Assembly: GCF_019112525.1 (NCBI RefSeq)
Contig: NZ_CP077800.1
Location: 2,852,001 to 2,916,000 of the forward strand
DNA: 64,000 nucleotides
Reading direction: 5' to 3'
Origin: Modestobacter sp. L9-4
GTDB taxonomy: Bacteria; Actinomycetota; Actinomycetes; Mycobacteriales; Geodermatophilaceae
Shown: piece after piece, positions 17,508-26,200 of the stretch
How the letters are laid out: each line of letters begins with the position of its first letter
How positions within the stretch are numbered: the first letter of the stretch is position 1
Program-made: the position numbers and the translations under genes
Notes under the pieces: model-generated
Database searches by the model: none
Told to the model about the DNA's origin: nothing
Seen by the model: only the letters and a program-made list of their open reading frames with translations

Positions 17508-18155
17508 GTGCCCGTGCGCCCGCTCCTCGTCCGCTGCAGCCTCGCCCTGCTGGTGCTCCTGGGGGCGGTGCTGGCCGCGGTGGGCGGGATCTCCCTCGGC
17601 GCCGCCGGGCTGGGCGCGGTCGCGCTGGCCGCCGTCGTCGCCGCCTGCCTGGGCGCCGGCATCGCCCGGGAGAGCGCGGGCCCGGACCGGCGGCAGGCGG
17701 CCGTCGACGCCGCCTGGCGCACTGCGGTGGGCACCGTGGCCGGGCTGTTGCTGCTCAGCGGCTTCGTCGTGCTGGCCGGTGCCGCGGTCACCGCGCTCGT
17801 GGTGGTCTCCGTCCTGGGGGTGCTGCTCATCCGCTGGGCGCTGCGCGCGGCCCGGGCCGACCGGCAGGTCACCGCAGCGGCGCGGCGCCCGGCCGTGATC
17901 TGCCCGATCCCGGTCGGCGGGCTCACCGTGCAGGCCCTCGGCGAGGAGTGGGTGCGCAGCTCGGCGGCGCTGGCGCAGACCAGGGACCCGGCCGTCCGGC
18001 AGGAGCTGGTCCGCCGCCGGGAGGAGGCGCTCGACGAGCTGGAGCGGCGCGACCCGGCCGGCTTCGCGCGCTGGATCGACGGCGGCGCCACGGTCGACAG
18101 CGACCCCACGGAGTTCGTCTCCAGCGACCCGGCCGCCGGGTCCGAGGCCCCCTGA
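17508..18155 (+). CDS. Four-helix membrane protein, unknown function
   Basis: 215 residues. Two N-terminal hydrophobic segments (about 5-25 and 28-50) and a second pair (about 67-105) are followed by a charged, helical C-terminal region of about 100 residues, presumably cytoplasmic. I do not recognise the family. The GTG has GGAGG 5 nt upstream; a second GTG two codons later is possible. The shared intergenic region with the HtrA-type gene carries an ECF-like promoter readable in both directions, so the product may belong to the same envelope-stress regulon. Confidence 0.75.
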   Translation: MPVRPLLVRCSLALLVLLGAVLAAVGGISLGAAGLGAVALAAVVAACLGAGIARESAGPDRRQAAVDAAWRTAVGTVAGLLLLSGFVVLAGAAVTALVVVSVLGVLLIRWALRAARADRQVTAAARRPAVICPIPVGGLTVQALGEEWVRSSAALAQTRDPAVRQELVRRREEALDELERRDPAGFARWIDGGATVDSDPTEFVSSDPAAGSEAP

Positions 18156-18170
18156 CCCGGACCCGGTGAC

Positions 18171-18203
18171 GGGAGGCTGCCCGGCGTCCCCGGGCAGCCT
18201 CCC
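18171..18203. terminator. Bidirectional terminator
   Basis: Perfect 14-bp stem (GGGAGGCTGCCCGG / CCGGGCAGCCTCCC) with a 5-nt loop in the 53-bp gap between convergent genes. Confidence 0.85.
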
Positions 18204-18208
18204 CGGCG

Positions 18209-19075
18209 TCAGTCCCGCTGCTCCAGGCCGACGATCAGCGCGCTGAGGTCCACCGCGCCCGGGTCGGGCAGCCGGTCGATCGCCAGCTGCATGGTCTCGA
18301 CCGCGGCGGCGTCGAACCGGTCGGAGACGCCCGCGGCCTGCAGCGCGGCCTGGATCAACACGGCGTCCTTGGTCGCACCGGTCAGCCCGAAGCTCACCGG
18401 GTGCTCGCCGGTGATCATGTTCTTGCCCTTCATCTTCGCGTAGGGGGTGTCCATCGGGCCGCCGTCGACGGCGTCGAGGAACAGCTGCGGGTCCAGCCCG
18501 AGCCCGCGGGCCAGCGCGATCGACTGGGCGGTGCCCACGCTGATCGAGATCAGCCAGGCGTTGCACGCCATCTTCAGCCGGCTCCCGGTGCCGGCCTCGC
18601 CCGCCCAGACCGTCTTGCGGCCCAGCGCGTTGAGGACCGGGGCGAGCGCCGCGCGCTGCTCCTCCGGGCCGGAGGCCAGCATCACCAGCTGCCCCTGCTC
18701 GGCGGGGGCCTTGGTGCCCAGCACCGGGCAGTCGACCAGCACCAGCTCCAGCTCGCGGGCGACCTCGGCCACCCGCTCGATGCCCTCCACGCCCACGGTG
18801 GAGGTCTGCAGCCAGACCGTGCCGGCCGGGACGTCGGCCTGGCGGACCACCTCGATCGCGGAGTCGGCGTCGAAGAGCATCGTCAGGACGACGTCGGCGC
18901 CGGCCACCGCCTCGGCCGCGGTGCCGAACGCCTCCGCGCCGGTGTCGGTCAGCGCGGCGGCCTTGCTGCCGTCGCGGTTCCACATCCGCACCGGGATGCC
19001 CGCACGCCGCAGCGAACGGACCATCCCGGCGCCCATCGTCCCCGTGCCCAGGACCGCCACCGTCGAGTTGCTCAT
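18209..19075 (-). CDS. NAD(P)-dependent beta-hydroxyacid dehydrogenase
   Basis: Member of the 3-hydroxyisobutyrate / tartronate semialdehyde reductase family. 288 residues. Rossmann fold at the N-terminus (AVLGTGTMGAGMVRSL, then MWNRD suggesting NADP preference through the Arg), substrate motif DCPVLGTKAPAEQG in place of the usual DAPVSGG, and the catalytic Lys in GSRLKMACNAW. The altered substrate loop means the natural hydroxyacid cannot be named; imine reductases of this fold usually replace the Lys, so they are less likely. It stands alone, followed by the shared terminator. Confidence 0.87.
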   Translation of the reverse strand: MSNSTVAVLGTGTMGAGMVRSLRRAGIPVRMWNRDGSKAAALTDTGAEAFGTAAEAVAGADVVLTMLFDADSAIEVVRQADVPAGTVWLQTSTVGVEGIERVAEVARELELVLVDCPVLGTKAPAEQGQLVMLASGPEEQRAALAPVLNALGRKTVWAGEAGTGSRLKMACNAWLISISVGTAQSIALARGLGLDPQLFLDAVDGGPMDTPYAKMKGKNMITGEHPVSFGLTGATKDAVLIQAALQAAGVSDRFDAAAVETMQLAIDRLPDPGAVDLSALIVGLEQRD

Positions 19076-19154
19076 GCCCTGATCCTCACCCGGACGACGG
19101 GAGGCGGCAGCCCCGGGCTCCCGGCGGCCGGTAGCCTGCTGCGCAGCCCGACCC

Positions 19155-19226
19155 GCCCCATTAGCTCAGTGGTAGAGCACCCGCCTTGTAAGCGGAAGGT
19201 CGTCCGTTCAATCCGGACATGGGGCT
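19155..19226 (+). tRNA. tRNA-Thr (anticodon TGT)
   Basis: Complete 72-nt cloverleaf: acceptor GCCCCAT/ATGGGGC with T discriminator, D stem GCTC/GAGC, anticodon loop CTTGTAA with anticodon TGT, five-nt variable loop, T arm GTCCG-TTCAATC-CGGAC. The outer pair of the anticodon stem is a C-A mismatch. CCA is not encoded. TAGCCT at 19131 is a possible -10. Confidence 0.96.
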
Positions 19227-19279
19227 CGACCGGCCCGTGCAGGGCAGGATGCACCCGTGCAGAACACGGCAGCGCGCTG

Positions 19280-20248
19280 ATGTCCACCACGGGGACCCGC
19301 TGGGGCGTGCTCGGCACCGCCGGCATCGCCCGCTCCCGTTTCCTCCCGGCGCTGGCCGAGGCCGGTGGTGAGGCGGTGGTCGTGGGCGGCCGGGACGGCG
19401 CCCGCGCGGCCGAGTTCGCCGCCGCGCACGGGGTCGCCCGCGGCGTGACCGGCTACGCCGCGGTGCTCGAGGACCCGGCCGTGCAGGCGGTCTACGTGCC
19501 GCTGCCCAACCCGCTGCACGCCGAGTGGGCGGTCGCGGCGCTGGAGGCGGGCAAGGCGGTGCTCTGCGAGAAGCCGCTGTGCGTCGACGCCGACCAGGCC
19601 CGGCGCGTGCTGGCGGTGGCCGAACGGGCCGCGCTGCCGCTGTGGGAGGCGTTCGTCTTCCCGTTCACCGCCCAGCACCGGCGGCTGGTGGAGCTGCTGG
19701 CAGACGGCGCGATCGGCGAGCTGCGGGAGATCTCGGGCAGCTTCCACTTCCAGCTCGGCCGCAGCGAGGACATCCGGCTGTCCGCGGCGACGGCCGGGGG
19801 CGCGCTGGCCGACGTCGGCTGCTACCCGCTGCGGCTGGCGGCCGAGCTCTTCGGCGGCCCGGCGCTCACCGCCGCCGCGTCCGCGGTGCGCGGCGCCGAG
19901 GTCGAGGTGGAGCTGGCCGCCCTGGTCGACTACCCCGACGACCGACGGCTGCTGCTGTCCTGCGGCTTCCGGCGCGGCGCCGACACCACGACGGTGCTCA
20001 GCGGCACCGAGGGCACGATCCGCCTGGAGGACCCGTACCACCCGCGTCCGGACAGCACCCTGGAGCTGCGCCGTCCCGGGGCGGAGCCGGTGGTCGAGCG
20101 GCCGACCGCCGACCGGTGGTCCTTCACCGCCGCCCTGCGCCACGTCGACGCCGTCCTGGCCGGCGCGGAGGTGCCCCGGCACACCGCGCTGGAGTCCTCC
20201 CTGGCCGTCGCCGAGGCGATGGACCTCGTGCGGGCGGCGGCCCGATGA
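19280..20248 (+). CDS. Gfo/Idh/MocA family oxidoreductase
   Basis: NAD(P)-dependent sugar or polyol dehydrogenase type; 322 residues from the ATG 54 nt after the tRNA. N-terminal Rossmann motif GVLGTAGIARSRFLPAL, the family signature CEKPLCVD, and a C-terminal alpha/beta substrate domain with the GALADVGCYPLRLA segment. Closest in pattern to the dihydrodiol dehydrogenase/xylose dehydrogenase branch, but the substrate is not predictable. Its stop overlaps the ATG of the next gene (ATGA), so the two are probably co-translated. Confidence 0.88.
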   Translation: MSTTGTRWGVLGTAGIARSRFLPALAEAGGEAVVVGGRDGARAAEFAAAHGVARGVTGYAAVLEDPAVQAVYVPLPNPLHAEWAVAALEAGKAVLCEKPLCVDADQARRVLAVAERAALPLWEAFVFPFTAQHRRLVELLADGAIGELREISGSFHFQLGRSEDIRLSAATAGGALADVGCYPLRLAAELFGGPALTAAASAVRGAEVEVELAALVDYPDDRRLLLSCGFRRGADTTTVLSGTEGTIRLEDPYHPRPDSTLELRRPGAEPVVERPTADRWSFTAALRHVDAVLAGAEVPRHTALESSLAVAEAMDLVRAAAR

Positions 20249-21051
20249 GCCGGCGGGGGCTCTTCCTGCCGCCGTTCGACGCGCTCGCCGACCCGGTGCT
20301 GCTCGCCGACCTCGCGGTCGAGGCCGAGGAGGCCGGCTGGGACGGGGTGTTCCTGTGGGACCACCTGCTCTACGCCGACCCGGTCACCGAGATCGCCGAC
20401 CCGTGGACCTGCTGCGCGGCGATCGCCGTGCGCACCACGCGGCTGCAGTTCGGCCCGATGGTGACGCCGCTGACCCGGCGGCGCCCGCAGGTGCTGGCCC
20501 GGCAGGCGGCCACCCTGGACCGGCTGTCCGGTGGGCGGCTGGTGCTCGGCTTCGGCCTGGGCGACGACGGCGGGGTGGGGGAGCTGTCCCGGTTCGGTGA
20601 GGAGCTGGACGCCCGGGTGCGCGCCGCGCGGCTGGACGAGGGGCTGGGCCTGCTGCGCCGGCTGCTGGCCGGGGAGCAGGTCGACCACGACGGGGAGCAC
20701 TTCGCCGCCCGCGACGTCCGCTTCCTCCCGGCGGCGACTCGGCCCGGCGGCATCCCGTTCTGGATCGGTGGGCGCTGGCCCAACGTCGCACCGCTGCGCC
20801 GGGCGGCCCGGCACGACGGCGCCTTCGTCATCTCGCTGTCCGGCCCCGACGACCTGGCCGGGGTCCGGCAGACGCTCACCGAGGCCCGGGGCGGGGACCT
20901 CACCGGCTTCGACGTGGTGGTCGAGCTGCCCGCCGACGCCGATCCCGCGCCCTGGGAGGCCGCCGGGGCGACGTGGGTGCTGACCCGGCTCGGCCCCTAC
21001 CGGCTCGACGTCGCCGACGTCCGCCGCGTGGTGCGGCGCGGTCCGCGCTGA
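20245..21051 (+). CDS. LLM-class flavin-dependent oxidoreductase
   Basis: 268 residues with the luciferase-like (beta/alpha)8 pattern: GLFLPPFDALADP, WDGVFLWDHLLY, TTRLQFGPMVTPLTRRRP, and LDRLSGGRLVLGFGLGDD, the conserved F420/FMN-binding stretch. In actinobacteria such proteins often use coenzyme F420; the sequence alone does not decide between F420 and FMN. Shorter than typical members (about 300-340). Overlaps the upstream oxidoreductase by 4 nt. Confidence 0.88.
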   Translation: MSRRGLFLPPFDALADPVLLADLAVEAEEAGWDGVFLWDHLLYADPVTEIADPWTCCAAIAVRTTRLQFGPMVTPLTRRRPQVLARQAATLDRLSGGRLVLGFGLGDDGGVGELSRFGEELDARVRAARLDEGLGLLRRLLAGEQVDHDGEHFAARDVRFLPAATRPGGIPFWIGGRWPNVAPLRRAARHDGAFVISLSGPDDLAGVRQTLTEARGGDLTGFDVVVELPADADPAPWEAAGATWVLTRLGPYRLDVADVRRVVRRGPR

Positions 21052-21145
21052 GCAGCCGACGGGGGCGGTCCGGGCGGCCCGCGACCCGGTGTGCCAGGGT
21101 CGGGGGAGTCGCCGCCCGCCGGGCGGCCACCGAGGAGGAGGACCG

Positions 21146-21361
21146 ATGAGCGACCACGTGTACCGGCTGAGCGAGATCGTCGGCAGCTCCACCGTCAGCG
21201 TCGACGACGCGATCCGCACCGCCGTGAAGAAGGCGTCGGAGACCGTGCGGCACATCGAGTGGTTCCAGACCAGCGAGATCCGCGGTCAGGTCGTCGACGG
21301 CGACGTCGCCCACTTCCAGGTCACCATGAAGATCGGCTTCCGCGTCGAGGACGGCGAGTAG
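21146..21361 (+). CDS. Dodecin, flavin-binding protein
   Basis: 71 residues, the normal dodecin length. The protein forms a hollow dodecamer that stores flavins or CoA. The flavin-stacking Trp is in HIEWFQTSEIRG, and the IVGSSTVSVDDAIRTAVKKASETVR helix region (about residues 10-35) and the final beta strand FQVTMKIGFRVE are characteristic. Strong GAGGAGGAG ribosome site before the ATG. The adjacent flavin- or F420-dependent LLM enzyme makes a flavin-buffering role plausible. Confidence 0.95.
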   Translation: MSDHVYRLSEIVGSSTVSVDDAIRTAVKKASETVRHIEWFQTSEIRGQVVDGDVAHFQVTMKIGFRVEDGE

Positions 21362-21362
21362 C

Positions 21363-21412
21363 AGCGGCCCCGTCCTCCCCGTCCCTCGACGAGGGCCGGG
21401 GGGCCGGCCGCT
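21363..21412. terminator. Imperfect terminator between dodecin and the Rieske gene
   Basis: Outer arms AGCGGCC / GGCCGCT and an inner CCCTC-GAC-GAGGG stem form an imperfect hairpin between convergent genes. Confidence 0.5.
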
Positions 21413-21821
21413 AGGCCAGGACGACGTCGGCGCCGGAGACGGTGACGGCGAACGGGGCCAGCGGCCGCACGGCCGGCCCCTGCAGCACCTCGCCGGTGAC
21501 CGGGTCGAACTCCGACCCGTGGCAGGGGCAGGCCAGCGGGCCGCCCTCGGTGGCGCGCACCGTGCAGCCCTGGTGCGTGCAGGTGGCGTCGAAGCCGACG
21601 ACGGTGCCGGCGGTGGGCTGGGCGAGCACCACCCGGTGGCCGTCGACCGACAGCTCGTACACGCCGCCCACCGGGACGTCGGCCAGCGCCACGATGCGCC
21701 CGCCCGGCGCCACGCCGTCCACCTCGGGCACCGGTGACCCGCCGCAGGCGGCCAGCGTCAGCGCCCCGAGCCCGGCACCCCCGGCGACGAGCAGCGACCG
21801 GCGGGAGAAGCAGGCGTCCAT
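21411..21821 (-). CDS. Tat-exported Rieske [2Fe-2S] lipoprotein
   Basis: 136 residues. Tat signal (SRRSLLVAGGAGLGALTL) ending in the lipobox LAAC, so the mature protein is probably folded before export and then lipid-anchored. The Rieske cluster motifs are CTHQGC and CPCHGS, with GGPLA before the second box. It is a stand-alone small Rieske protein of the QcrA-like family, not the cytochrome bc1 subunit, since no cytochrome genes are nearby. Likely an extracytoplasmic electron carrier; partner unknown. Confidence 0.9.
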   Translation of the reverse strand: MDACFSRRSLLVAGGAGLGALTLAACGGSPVPEVDGVAPGGRIVALADVPVGGVYELSVDGHRVVLAQPTAGTVVGFDATCTHQGCTVRATEGGPLACPCHGSEFDPVTGEVLQGPAVRPLAPFAVTVSGADVVLA

Positions 21822-21877
21822 CCGCCGATCGTCCCAGCCCGCCCGACCCCGGCTCCCCGCCAGGGCCCGCAGGCCGA

Positions 21878-21895
21878 GGCCCCCTCGCAGGGGCC
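21878..21895 (-). terminator. Short hairpin after the DUF5313 gene
   Basis: GGCCCC-CTCGCA-GGGGCC, 14 nt past the stop of the minus-strand gene. Confidence 0.4.
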
Positions 21896-21908
21896 GAGAG
21901 GTCCTTCC

Positions 21909-22307
21909 TCAGTCGAAGCTGCCGGCGCCGCCGGAGCGGTAGCGGGCGTGGCGCTCGATGCGCTCCCGCTCCGCCCGCTGGGCCCGGCGGGCGGCCGTCG
22001 CGCCGGGGGGCCAGCCGGCCTTGACCGCGCGGTGCTCGGTGGTCTCGGTCATGTAGGCCAGGGAGAACAGCAGCCCGATGACCAGCCCGCCGCCGGCCGC
22101 GGTGAGCCGGATGCCGAAGGGCACCGGCGGGACCAGCAGGCACAGCAGCACGACCGGGGCGAGCTGGGCCAGTGCGCGCCCCAGGTGCCGCAGCACCCAG
22201 CTGTGGCGGGTGGTGTCGTCGAGGACCCAGTCCGACAGCGACCGGGGGAGCCCCCCGCCGTAGGCGTACCAGAGCCACTGGGCCGGGTTCGGACGTCCAG
22301 CGGGCAC
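21909..22307 (-). CDS. DUF5313-like membrane protein
   Basis: 132 residues. The N-terminus has the family-like pattern RPNPAQWLWYAYGGGLP...WVLDDTT...WVLRHLGR. Two hydrophobic segments follow (about 50-63 and 69-84) and a basic helical C-terminus. Mycobacterial members are uncharacterised. GTG or ATG-equivalent start chosen where the conserved MxxxRPNP block begins. Its 3' side has a weak hairpin; the antiporter gene lies 33 nt upstream of its start but reads in the same direction toward it, so cotranscription is possible. Confidence 0.75.
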   Translation of the reverse strand: MPAGRPNPAQWLWYAYGGGLPRSLSDWVLDDTTRHSWVLRHLGRALAQLAPVVLLCLLVPPVPFGIRLTAAGGGLVIGLLFSLAYMTETTEHRAVKAGWPPGATAARRAQRAERERIERHARYRSGGAGSFD

Positions 22308-22340
22308 ACAGCCACGGTAGGCGCCGCAGCGGCGGACCGC

Positions 22341-23996
22341 TCAGAGGCGGGTGGTCCAGCTGTGCGCGCTGGCCGCCTCCTCGTAGTCCAGCTCCTGGAG
22401 CACCCCGCGCACGACCTCGTCGTCGACGGTGCCGCGGTCGCGTTCGGTCATCAGTGCCCGGCGCTGGGCCTGCACGACCTGCTGCCGGAGGTGCCGGAAC
22501 CCCTCGGCGCGGCGGCGGCCCCGCTGCTGCTCCTCCTCCTCCTCGGCCCGGACCGTCTGCCGCATCGTGCGGGTGCGGGCCTGCAGCGGGCCGCGGATCC
22601 GCTCCGCCCACTGGTCGGCGCGCTCGTCCCCGACCCGGGGCCGGGCCTTCTCGATGAGCTCCTCGGCGCGCTGCAGGGCCGCGGCGGTGGTGCGCTCCTG
22701 CAGGCGCAGCTCGGCCTCGGCGTCCTGCTGGTCCTGGTCGGGGTCGCGGACCGCCAGCCGCCGGATCAGCGCGGGCAGGGTCAGCCCCTGCAGCAGCAGC
22801 GTGCCGATGGTGACCGCGTAGGCGAGGAACTGGACGGCGCCGCGGTCGGCGAACGGTGCGCCGTTGACCTCCTCGGGCAGGGCGGCGGCGACCGCGAGGG
22901 TGACCACGCCGCGCATGCCGGTCCAGGAGATGACCGCCTGGTAGCTCCACGGCGGGCGGGCCGGGGAGACCCAGTGCCCGCCGGGCACCGGGCGGGGCGT
23001 GCGCCGCACGACCTCCAGGCCGAAGACGAACACCGCCCGGACGACGATGACGGTGGCCAGCACGACCGCAGCCGCGACCAGCAGCTGGCCGTTGGACCTC
23101 TCGGAGTCGGTCACCTCGCGGACGACCGCGCGCAGCTGCAGCCCGATCAGGGCGAAGACCACCGCCTCCAGCAGCAGGTCGAGCGAGGACCACAGCGGCA
23201 TCTCCTGCAGCCGGGTGGCGTAGCCGGCCTCCGGGCCGCGGTGACCGAGGTACAGCCCGGCGGCGACGACGGCCAGGACGCCGGAGCCGGACAGCTCCTC
23301 GGCCAGCAGGTAGGCCGCGAACGGCACGATCAGCCCGAGCACCGACTCCACCACCGGGTCGTCCAGGCGCATCCGCACGAAGTGGACGACCACGCCCAGC
23401 ACCAGGCCGAGCCCCACGCCCACGCCGACGGCCAGGCCGAACGTGCCCGCCGCCGACCCCCAGTCCAGCCCGAGCAGCCCGCCGCCGGCGCCGAACACCG
23501 CGGCCAGCGCCACCTTGTAGAAGGTCAGTGCGGCCGCGTCGTTGATCAGGCTCTCGCCCGACAGCACGGTCATCATCGGCCGGGGGAGCCCCAGCCGGCG
23601 GCCGATCGAGGCGGCCGAGACCGCGTCCGGGGGCGCGACGATCGCCCCGAGCACCAGTGCGACCGGCATCGGCAGGCCCGGCACGACCAGCCGGGCCAGC
23701 AGCGCGACGACCACCGCGGTGACGAGCACCAGCACCACGCCCAGCTGCACGATCGGGTGCAGCAGCGCCCGGAAGCCGGCGTAGCTGACGCCGAGCGCGG
23801 CGGAGTAGAGCAGTGGGGGCAGCACGAGGGCGAGCAGCAGCTCCCCGTCGATGGCGAACTCCGGGACCCCGGGGACGAAGCTCGCGGCCAGCCCCACCAC
23901 GACCAGCAGGAGCGGGGCCTGCCAGCCCAGCCTGCGGGCCAGCGCCGTCACCGCGACCGCGGCGAGCGCGAGCCCCAGCAGTTCCGCTCCGTGCAT
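22341..23996 (-). CDS. Na+/H+ antiporter, CPA1 family
   Basis: 551 residues, with about twelve membrane segments through residue 425 and a charged helical cytoplasmic tail containing EEEEEQQRGRRR. Conserved CPA1 features: LPPLLYSAAL in helix 3, GAIVAPPDAVSA, and the VLSGESLINDAAAL motif with the ion-binding Asp, followed by WTGMRGVVTLAVA. It exchanges Na+ (or K+) for protons to hold cytoplasmic pH. The ATG at 23996 with GAGGGG upstream is chosen over longer frames up to 24104 that add a non-hydrophobic extension. Confidence 0.92.
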   Translation of the reverse strand: MHGAELLGLALAAVAVTALARRLGWQAPLLLVVVGLAASFVPGVPEFAIDGELLLALVLPPLLYSAALGVSYAGFRALLHPIVQLGVVLVLVTAVVVALLARLVVPGLPMPVALVLGAIVAPPDAVSAASIGRRLGLPRPMMTVLSGESLINDAAALTFYKVALAAVFGAGGGLLGLDWGSAAGTFGLAVGVGVGLGLVLGVVVHFVRMRLDDPVVESVLGLIVPFAAYLLAEELSGSGVLAVVAAGLYLGHRGPEAGYATRLQEMPLWSSLDLLLEAVVFALIGLQLRAVVREVTDSERSNGQLLVAAAVVLATVIVVRAVFVFGLEVVRRTPRPVPGGHWVSPARPPWSYQAVISWTGMRGVVTLAVAAALPEEVNGAPFADRGAVQFLAYAVTIGTLLLQGLTLPALIRRLAVRDPDQDQQDAEAELRLQERTTAAALQRAEELIEKARPRVGDERADQWAERIRGPLQARTRTMRQTVRAEEEEEQQRGRRRAEGFRHLRQQVVQAQRRALMTERDRGTVDDEVVRGVLQELDYEEAASAHSWTTRL

Positions 23997-24136
23997 GTGC
24001 ACCCCTCGTGCCGACCGTCCACCCCGCGGTCGCGGTGCAGCTGTGTGGTGCCCATGTTTGCTGCTCACCACCGAGCGAGCAGAACGGGGGCGGGAGCGGC
24101 CCACGGCGGGCCGCCCACGGAAGAGGTGGATGTCGC

Positions 24137-25138
24137 GTGAGCGGTCAGGTCGTCGTGGTCACCGGTGCCAGTGGCGGGATCGGGCGGGCCACGGCCGTGG
24201 CCTTCGCCCGCCGGGGTGACCGGGTCGCCCTGCTGGCGCGGGGGGAGAAGGGCCTGGCGGCCGCCGCGGACGAGGTGCGGGCGGCCGGGGGCACGGCGCT
24301 GGTGCTGCCCGTCGACGTCGCCGATGCCGCCGCGGTCGACGCCGCGGCCGACCGGGTGGAGGCCGAGCTCGGGCCGATCGACGTCTGGGTCAACGTCGCG
24401 TTCACCGCCGTCTTCGCGCCCTTCGCCGACATCACCGCCGCCGAGTACGCGCGGGTGACCGAGGTGACCTACCTGGGCTTCGTGCACGGCACGATGGCCG
24501 CGCTGTCGCGGATGCGGCCCCGCGACCGCGGCGTGATCGTGCAGACCGGCTCGGCCCTGGGCCGCCGCGGCGTGCCGCTGCAGAGCGCCTACTGCGGGGC
24601 CAAGCACGCGGTGAAGGGCTTCACCGAGGCCCTGCACACCGAGCTCAAGGGGCAGGGCAGCAACGTGCACGTCACCCGGGTCGACCTGCCCGGGGTCAAC
24701 ACCCCGCAGTTCGACTGGGTGCTGAACAAGATGCCCAAGAAGCCGCAGCCGGTGGCGCCGATCTACGCGCCGGAGCTGATGGCGTCCGCGCTGGTGCACG
24801 CCGCCGAGCACCCGACCCGGCGGGCCTGGTGGGTCGGCATCCCGACGGTCTACACGGTGCTCGGCAACGAGGTCTGGCCCCAGTTCATGGACTGGTACCT
24901 GGCCCGCACCGGCAAGGACGGCCAGCTCACCGGCACCGACGCCAGCCCCGACGACCCGTCGAACCTGTGGGAGCCGGCCGACGGACCCGACGGGCGCGAC
25001 TTCGGCGCCGAGGGCCGGTTCAGCGACCAGCAGTGGACCCGCGACCCGCAGATCTGGGCCAGCCGCCACCACGGCGTCCTCGCCGCGGCCGGTGCGGCGG
25101 GCCTCGCCGGGCTGGCGGCGCTGCGCCGCCGGCGCTGA
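24137..25138 (+). CDS. Short-chain dehydrogenase/reductase with C-terminal hydrophobic tail
   Basis: 333 residues. Cofactor motif TGASGGIG, the NVA replacement of NNAG, catalytic Ser region QTGSALGRRG and the YXXXK motif as YCGAKHAVK. The family norm is about 250 residues; the extra C-terminal 80 residues end in a short hydrophobic helix (GVLAAAGAAGLAGLAALRRRR, about 310-333) that may anchor it to the membrane. Substrate unknown. GTG start with AGAGGTGG upstream; divergent from the antiporter. Confidence 0.88.
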   Translation: MSGQVVVVTGASGGIGRATAVAFARRGDRVALLARGEKGLAAAADEVRAAGGTALVLPVDVADAAAVDAAADRVEAELGPIDVWVNVAFTAVFAPFADITAAEYARVTEVTYLGFVHGTMAALSRMRPRDRGVIVQTGSALGRRGVPLQSAYCGAKHAVKGFTEALHTELKGQGSNVHVTRVDLPGVNTPQFDWVLNKMPKKPQPVAPIYAPELMASALVHAAEHPTRRAWWVGIPTVYTVLGNEVWPQFMDWYLARTGKDGQLTGTDASPDDPSNLWEPADGPDGRDFGAEGRFSDQQWTRDPQIWASRHHGVLAAAGAAGLAGLAALRRRR

Positions 25139-25168
25139 GGGAGGTCGGCGCCCGCGTACGGTGCGCCG

Positions 25169-26083
25169 GTGGACGAACGACGCACCGGGGTGGTGGCGGG
25201 CCTGTCGGCCTACCTGCTGTGGGGGCTGTTCCCGCTCTACTTCCCCCTGCTGGAGCCGGCCGCCGGCCTCGAGATCGTCGCCCACCGGATCGTCTGGTCG
25301 CTGCTGTTCGTGGGCCTGCTGCTGACGGTGCGGCGGGGCTGGCCGCAGGTGCGGGCCGCCGTCGCCGACCGGCGCACCCGGCTGGTGCTCAGCGCCGCGT
25401 CGCTGCTGATCGTCGTCAACTGGACCGTCTACGTGTACGCGGTGAACGCCGGGCACGTGGTGGAGAGCTCGCTGGGCTACTTCGTCCAGCCGCTGTTCAG
25501 CGTCCTGCTCGGGGTCCTGGTCTTCGGCGAGCGGCTGCGGTGGCTGCAGTGGGTGGCGGTCGGCCTGGCCGCGGTGGCCGTGCTGGTGCTCACCGTCGAC
25601 TACGGCCACCCGCCGTGGATCGCGCTGGCGCTGGCCGGCTCCTTCGGCCTCTACGGCCTCATGAAGAAGCTGGTCCGGGTCGACGCCGTGCCGGGCCTGT
25701 TCGTGGAGACGGCGGTGGCGTTCCTGCCGGCGCTCGCGGTGATCGTCGTGACCCAGGCCCGGGGCACGGCCGCCTTCGCCCACGAGGGCACCGGCCACGC
25801 GCTGCTGATGGCCTTCGCCGGCGTGGCGACGGCCGTCCCGCTGCTGCTGTTCGCCGCCGCGGCCCGCCGCATCCCGCTGTCGACGGTGGGGCTCCTGCAG
25901 TACGTCAACCCGCTCATCCAGCTGGCGGTCGGGGTGTTCGTCTTCGACGAGCCGATGCCCCCGGCCCGGCTGGCCGGGTTCGCCATCGTCTGGCTGGCCC
26001 TGGCGGTGTTCACCGTCGACACGCTGCGCCAGGCCCGCAGCACCCGGCGTACCGCCGCGCAGGCGGTGCCGGCCGCGGCCTGA
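25169..26083 (+). CDS. rarD: RarD-type EamA/DMT superfamily permease
   Basis: 304 residues with ten predicted helices in two EamA halves. Starts GVVAGLSAYLLWGLFPLYF, typical of RarD (E. coli chloramphenicol-sensitive protein), with AHRIVWSL and ESSLGYFVQPLFSVLLGV matching family blocks. The substrate is unknown. TACGGT lies 6 nt before the GTG with no ribosome binding site, suggesting a leaderless transcript. Confidence 0.9.
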   Translation: MDERRTGVVAGLSAYLLWGLFPLYFPLLEPAAGLEIVAHRIVWSLLFVGLLLTVRRGWPQVRAAVADRRTRLVLSAASLLIVVNWTVYVYAVNAGHVVESSLGYFVQPLFSVLLGVLVFGERLRWLQWVAVGLAAVAVLVLTVDYGHPPWIALALAGSFGLYGLMKKLVRVDAVPGLFVETAVAFLPALAVIVVTQARGTAAFAHEGTGHALLMAFAGVATAVPLLLFAAAARRIPLSTVGLLQYVNPLIQLAVGVFVFDEPMPPARLAGFAIVWLALAVFTVDTLRQARSTRRTAAQAVPAAA

Positions 26084-26200
26084 CGCGCGCGGTCCGGTGA
26101 GCCCCGACGAGCCGGACGGCGACTACCGTCGACGGTGCCGGCTCCCCACGGCGCCGCCTCGTCGCGCACGCCCCGGCACCCCACCGACCGGAGGCACCCC

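Noticed and set aside
19131-19280. An integration site at the tRNA-Thr gene.
   Set aside because: There is no integrase gene and no duplicated tRNA 3' end in the window.
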